Part shown: positions 22,544 through 25,746 of the stretch, piece by piece
Position numbering within the stretch: position 1 is the stretch's first letter
Layout of the letters: every line of letters begins with the position of its first letter
From: Bacteroidales bacterium UBA755
GTDB taxonomy: Bacteria > Bacteroidota > Bacteroidia > Bacteroidales > UBA932
NCBI GenBank assembly: GCA_002297815.1
Contig: DBKH01000049.1
Location: 782-26,527 of the forward strand
Reading direction: 5' to 3'
DNA length: 25,746 nucleotides
The notes under the pieces: model-generated
What the model was told of the DNA's origin: nothing
Database searches by the model: none
What the model saw: only the letters and a program-made list of their open reading frames with translations
Made by a program: the position numbers and the translations under genes

Positions 22544-22559
22544 TATATTTGTATATTTG
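22544..22559 (+). promoter_or_regulatory. Duplicated -7 box upstream of rsfS
   Basis: Two abutting copies of TATATTTG (22544-22551 and 22552-22559) each match TAnnTTTG. TTTC at 22521-22524 is a near -33 for the first copy at 19-nt spacing. The ATG of rsfS is at 22593. This would drive rsfS-ftsH-cdsA. Confidence 0.5.
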
Positions 22560-22569
22560 ATTGGTAATG

Positions 22570-22577
22570 CAAAAATA
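22570..22577 (-). promoter_or_regulatory. Predicted -7 box of birA
   Basis: On the minus strand TATTTTTG (22577-22570) matches TAnnTTTG, 43 bp before the birA ATG. No -33 TTTG is found at usual spacing, so confidence is low. Confidence 0.3.
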
Positions 22578-22592
22578 TAAAACATTCTCAAT

Positions 22593-22979
22593 ATGATTAC
22601 ACACGATCTGCGGGTTATGGCTGATGCCATGCTCGACAAGAAAGCACAAAACGTAATTGACATAGATCTCAGACCTTTGGGAACAGCGATCACTGATCAT
22701 TTCATGATCTGCAATGCTGACTCAACGACAAATGTCAACGCTATAGCTGACAATGTGATAGAGAAAATGCGTGAGGAAGGAAGGAAACCTCTTAGAACTC
22801 AAGGTCTGGAGAATAACTTCTGGATCATCCTAGACTACGGTGACATTGTCGCGCACATTTTCCTTACCGAGTATCGTCAATTCTACCGGCTTGAAGAACT
22901 ATGGGCCGATGCACCTCACAAGGAGTACAAGGAAAGACGTGTACCTAAAACTAAAAAGAAAGAGACTGATGGCGAATAA
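22593..22979 (+). CDS. rsfS: Ribosome silencing factor RsfS
   Basis: RsfS binds ribosomal protein uL14 on the 50S subunit and blocks subunit joining when nutrients are scarce. The 128-residue protein covers the whole family domain: AQNVIDIDLRPLGTAITDHF near the start, then the conserved centre ENNFWIILDYGDIVAHIF and YRLEELWADAP. A lysine-rich tail (KERRVPKTKKKETDGE) is appended. Its last codons overlap the ftsH start by 11 bp, so the two are translationally coupled. Confidence 0.96.
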   Translation: MITHDLRVMADAMLDKKAQNVIDIDLRPLGTAITDHFMICNADSTTNVNAIADNVIEKMREEGRKPLRTQGLENNFWIILDYGDIVAHIFLTEYRQFYRLEELWADAPHKEYKERRVPKTKKKETDGE

Positions 22980-24963
22980 TTCAAACATGCCTAAAGGGGG
23001 AGATCCAAGGAGAAAGGTCATACGTGTGAGGTTCAATTTCTCATGGTTGTACTTGATTCTAATCCTTGGCATTGGTTGGTTGCTATTCAATAATAGTGGG
23101 GCCAATCCTCAAAAAATCGAATGGGCTGAGGTTCAGGAAATGTTCCTTAGTGGAGACATTAAAGAGATTCAATTTATCAGGAACGATTTCAAAGGTAATG
23201 TTACTGTTCGTCCCGACAGACTGAATAAATATGCTGACAAATTTGGGGGAAAGATTCCACCGAGTTCTCCACATTTCATCTTTCTTGTCTCAGACAAGTT
23301 CGATGCGGAAAAAGAATTTGCCGATCTTAATGCTAAGCTTCCGGTTGATGCTCCTAAAGTTAAGATCGTCATGGAGAACGACAATCGAATGTGGTCAGGC
23401 ATCCTGGAATGGATCATCTTCCCTCTTCTGCTCATATTCATGTGGATTTGGATGTTCCGAGGCTTCAACAAGAATATGGGTGGTGGAGCCGGTGGACCAG
23501 GAGGCGTTTTCAATGTCGGTAAGTCCACAGGAAAACTTGCAGACAAGGAAAAAGTCAACGTGACATTCAAGGACGTTGCCGGCCTTTACGGAGCTAAAGA
23601 AGAGGTGATGGAAATCGTTGATTTCCTGAAGAACCCTCAAAAATACACTTCACTTGGAGGCAAGATTCCTAAAGGAGCCCTTTTGGTAGGTCCTCCGGGT
23701 ACAGGTAAAACACTGCTAGCCAAAGCTGTGGCAGGCGAAGCCAACGTTCCGTTCTTCTCCATCTCTGGTTCCGACTTTGTGGAAATGTTTGTTGGAGTCG
23801 GAGCTTCTAGGGTAAGGGATCTTTTCCGCCAAGCAAAAGAGAAGGCCCCGTGCATCGTCTTCATTGATGAGATTGATGCAGTAGGAAGGGCTAGAGGCAA
23901 GAATGTAGGTTTCTCTTCAAATGATGAGCGCGAGAACACACTCAACCAATTGTTGACAGAGATGGATGGATTCGACACAAATTCCGGTGTCATCATCCTC
24001 GCTGCGACCAACAGAGCAGACATTCTTGACAAAGCTCTTTTGAGAGCCGGACGTTTTGATCGTCAGATCCATGTTGATCTTCCGGAGCTAAAGGAAAGAG
24101 AGGAGATCTTCAAGGTTCACACCCAAAAGCTCAAGATTGCCAAAGATTTCGATTTAGGATTCATGGCGCAGCACACACCAGGGTTCTCTGGTGCTGACAT
24201 AGCTAACGTGTGCAACGAAGCTGCCTTGACAGCAGCAAGAAGGAACAAAAAAGAAATTGACAGACAGGATTTTCTCGATGCAGTTGACAGGATTGTAGGT
24301 GGATTGGAACGAAAGGGATCTATCATGACTCCTGCGGAGAAGAGGACAACAGCTTATCACGAGGCGGGACACGCAACTGTTGGTTGGCTCTTGCCTTACT
24401 CTGATCCAGTGTTCAAAGTCAGTCTTATACCAAGAGGTGATGCATTAGGCCTGACATGGTACTTGCCTGATGAAAGGAAAATCCTTTCTAAGTCTTACTT
24501 GATGGACAAGATGTGCGCTTTGATAGGCGGACGTGTTGCCGAAGAAATCATCAACGGTGAACCTGCCACTGGAGCGCTAAATGATCTCGAAAGACTTACA
24601 CGAATGGCCTATAACATGGTCCAGTTCTATGGAATGAGCGATAAGATCGGTGAGGTGTCATTCTACGACTCTACCGGATCGAGGGGCTACGATCTCACTA
24701 AACCTTACAGTGAGAAGACAGCCGAACTCATGGATCAGGAAGTCAAAGATTTGGTAAAGGAAATTCATGATAGAACATTGCTCATCTTGACTGAACATAG
24801 AGAAGGATTCGTTCAGATGGCAAAGCTTCTGCTTAAAAAAGAAGTGATTTTCTCTGAGGACATCGAAAAGATTCTTGGTCCTAAAGCCAAGCCAACAGAA
24901 GAGATCAATGAATCTTCCGAAACCGAAGCTGAACCAGCACTAACAGAATCGGATGATGAATAA
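22969..24963 (+). CDS. ftsH: ATP-dependent zinc metalloprotease FtsH
   Basis: FtsH is a membrane-anchored hexameric AAA+ protease that removes damaged or regulatory membrane and cytosolic proteins. From the ATG at 22969 it has 664 residues. Features are TM helix 1 (about 24-41), an external domain, and TM helix 2 (about 145-164). A Gly-rich linker (GGGAGGPGG) follows. The AAA+ ATPase has Walker A GPPGTGKT (241-248), Walker B IVFIDE (297-302) and second region of homology near 345-364 (NRADILDKALLRAGRFDR). The protease has zinc motif HEAGH (464-468). The tail is acidic and Glu-rich. The same frame is open upstream to 22840, inside rsfS, but that stretch is an rsfS shadow. It overlaps cdsA by 11 bp. 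Confidence 0.98.
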   Translation: MANNSNMPKGGDPRRKVIRVRFNFSWLYLILILGIGWLLFNNSGANPQKIEWAEVQEMFLSGDIKEIQFIRNDFKGNVTVRPDRLNKYADKFGGKIPPSSPHFIFLVSDKFDAEKEFADLNAKLPVDAPKVKIVMENDNRMWSGILEWIIFPLLLIFMWIWMFRGFNKNMGGGAGGPGGVFNVGKSTGKLADKEKVNVTFKDVAGLYGAKEEVMEIVDFLKNPQKYTSLGGKIPKGALLVGPPGTGKTLLAKAVAGEANVPFFSISGSDFVEMFVGVGASRVRDLFRQAKEKAPCIVFIDEIDAVGRARGKNVGFSSNDERENTLNQLLTEMDGFDTNSGVIILAATNRADILDKALLRAGRFDRQIHVDLPELKEREEIFKVHTQKLKIAKDFDLGFMAQHTPGFSGADIANVCNEAALTAARRNKKEIDRQDFLDAVDRIVGGLERKGSIMTPAEKRTTAYHEAGHATVGWLLPYSDPVFKVSLIPRGDALGLTWYLPDERKILSKSYLMDKMCALIGGRVAEEIINGEPATGALNDLERLTRMAYNMVQFYGMSDKIGEVSFYDSTGSRGYDLTKPYSEKTAELMDQEVKDLVKEIHDRTLLILTEHREGFVQMAKLLLKKEVIFSEDIEKILGPKAKPTEEINESSETEAEPALTESDDE

Positions 24964-25746
24964 TGTAGTAGTCAGATCTATTTCAGGCGTGGTCTTCATC
25001 CTAGCGATGTTGGCCTGCTTGATGTTTAATAAGTTTCTCTTTGCCGGACTGATTATATTCATCATGTCCGTCATGCTCTTGGAATTTTACCACATCACGA
25101 TGGGGGAGAGCTACAAGCTTTCCAAGATCTTGGCTATTGTTGCTGCTATTATCCTTTTCGGAATATTGTTTGCCGTGTCTTCGTACCACATCCCAATCAA
25201 ATTCGTAGCCCTTTCAATGGTCCCGCTTTTCATTGTGATGATTAATTCCTTGTACGTCAAAGACAAGGAAGAATACGGCAAATTCTCCAACATCTACACA
25301 GGATTATTGTACATCGCTGTGCCTATCGCACTTTCCAACTTGATTGCATTCGATAAGGCTGGGAACTTCAGCGGCAACCTTCTTCTGTGTTTCTTTATAA
25401 TAATATGGTGTTCAGACGTTGGTGCCTTTGCTTTCGGAATTTCTCTAGGAAAGTTCTTCCCTAAGAAACTCTTTCCTACAGTGTCCCCCAAAAAGACATG
25501 GATTGGATTCATAGGCGGATTGGTAAGTTCAGTTCTGGCGGCTTTCGCGTTGTATGAGTTCCACATATTGAAGTTCCCGCTCATCCACTGCCTAATCTTG
25601 TCACTGATAATGTCAGTGACAGGAGTCTATGGAGACCTTTATGAATCTCAATGGAAGAGAGTCTATGGAGTCAAGGACTCCGGCAAGATTATCCCAGGAC
25701 ACGGGGGCTTTCTGGACAGGTTCGACAGCACGCTGATGGCGATGCC
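24953..25746 (+). CDS. cdsA: Phosphatidate cytidylyltransferase CdsA (cut by window edge)
   Basis: CdsA makes CDP-diacylglycerol from phosphatidate and CTP for phospholipid synthesis in the inner membrane. The frame starts at ATG-ATG (24953/24956), inside the end of ftsH, and runs open to the right edge, giving 264 codons. The protein has repeated hydrophobic helices (for example FAGLIIFIMSVMLLEF and LFIVMINSLYV). WCSDVGAFAFGISLGK carries a conserved Asp. Close to the edge lies the family signature: SQWKRVYGVKDSGKIIPGHG followed by GFLDRFDS. Only the last residues should be missing. The rsfS-ftsH-cdsA order is familiar in Bacteroidota. Overlap with ftsH implies coupled translation. Confidence 0.95.
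   Translation, partial: MMNNVVVRSISGVVFILAMLACLMFNKFLFAGLIIFIMSVMLLEFYHITMGESYKLSKILAIVAAIILFGILFAVSSYHIPIKFVALSMVPLFIVMINSLYVKDKEEYGKFSNIYTGLLYIAVPIALSNLIAFDKAGNFSGNLLLCFFIIIWCSDVGAFAFGISLGKFFPKKLFPTVSPKKTWIGFIGGLVSSVLAAFALYEFHILKFPLIHCLILSLIMSVTGVYGDLYESQWKRVYGVKDSGKIIPGHGGFLDRFDSTLMAM

Noticed and set aside
22527..22700. N-terminal extension of birA to 22700
   Set aside because: The extension overlaps rsfS and the divergent promoter region and does not resemble the helix-turn-helix of bifunctional BirA.
22840..22968. N-terminal extension of ftsH to a TTG at 22840
   Set aside because: This is the out-of-frame shadow of rsfS; the ATG at 22969 gives the normal FtsH N-terminus just before the first membrane helix.

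Overview
The window looks like chromosomal DNA from a member of the Bacteroidota, most likely order Bacteroidales. The evidence is a Rho factor with a long low-complexity insert after its N-terminal domain, the rsfS-ftsH-cdsA gene order, an OstA/LptD-type outer-membrane assembly protein, few recognisable Shine-Dalgarno sites, and repeated promoter-like TAnnTTTG boxes (the -7 element of the Bacteroides primary sigma factor) in front of genes. I cannot fix the family or species. No rRNA, tRNA, CRISPR array, integrase or transposase gene was seen.

Layout. Positions 1-394 hold no convincing gene but contain a perfect DnaA box, three 10-bp direct repeats and a 19-bp palindrome. Next come mnmE (minus) and, divergently, a MATE transporter (1898-3229). 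A two-gene minus-strand unit (3233-4774) follows, visibly AT-richer than its surroundings. It encodes a YhcG/DUF1016 PD-(D/E)XK nuclease and a small protein with a possible PD-QxK nuclease core, and is a candidate acquired defence module. A Crp/Fnr-type regulator (minus) then faces a second MATE transporter (plus) across a region with a promoter and a leader hairpin.

The pyrimidine/arginine genes carA and carB (7322-11650) come next. They are preceded by a promoter box, a 34-codon leader ORF and an intrinsic terminator whose loop contains the leader stop codon. This resembles the attenuator of enterobacterial pyrBI and is the most interesting regulatory feature here. After carB, a 308-bp gap is packed with REP-like hairpins, an element bounded by an 18-bp inverted repeat, flanking 19-bp direct repeats, and the rho terminator.

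The second half is housekeeping. It has rho (minus, with a full-consensus promoter), lptD (minus), a divergent secreted cell-wall amidase, then dnaA-pepD-rpe (plus). birA (minus) converges on rpe with overlapping stop codons. The overlapping rsfS-ftsH-cdsA genes run to the right edge, where cdsA is cut. The hexamer GAATAT/ATATTC is conspicuously over-represented on both strands, inside and outside genes.
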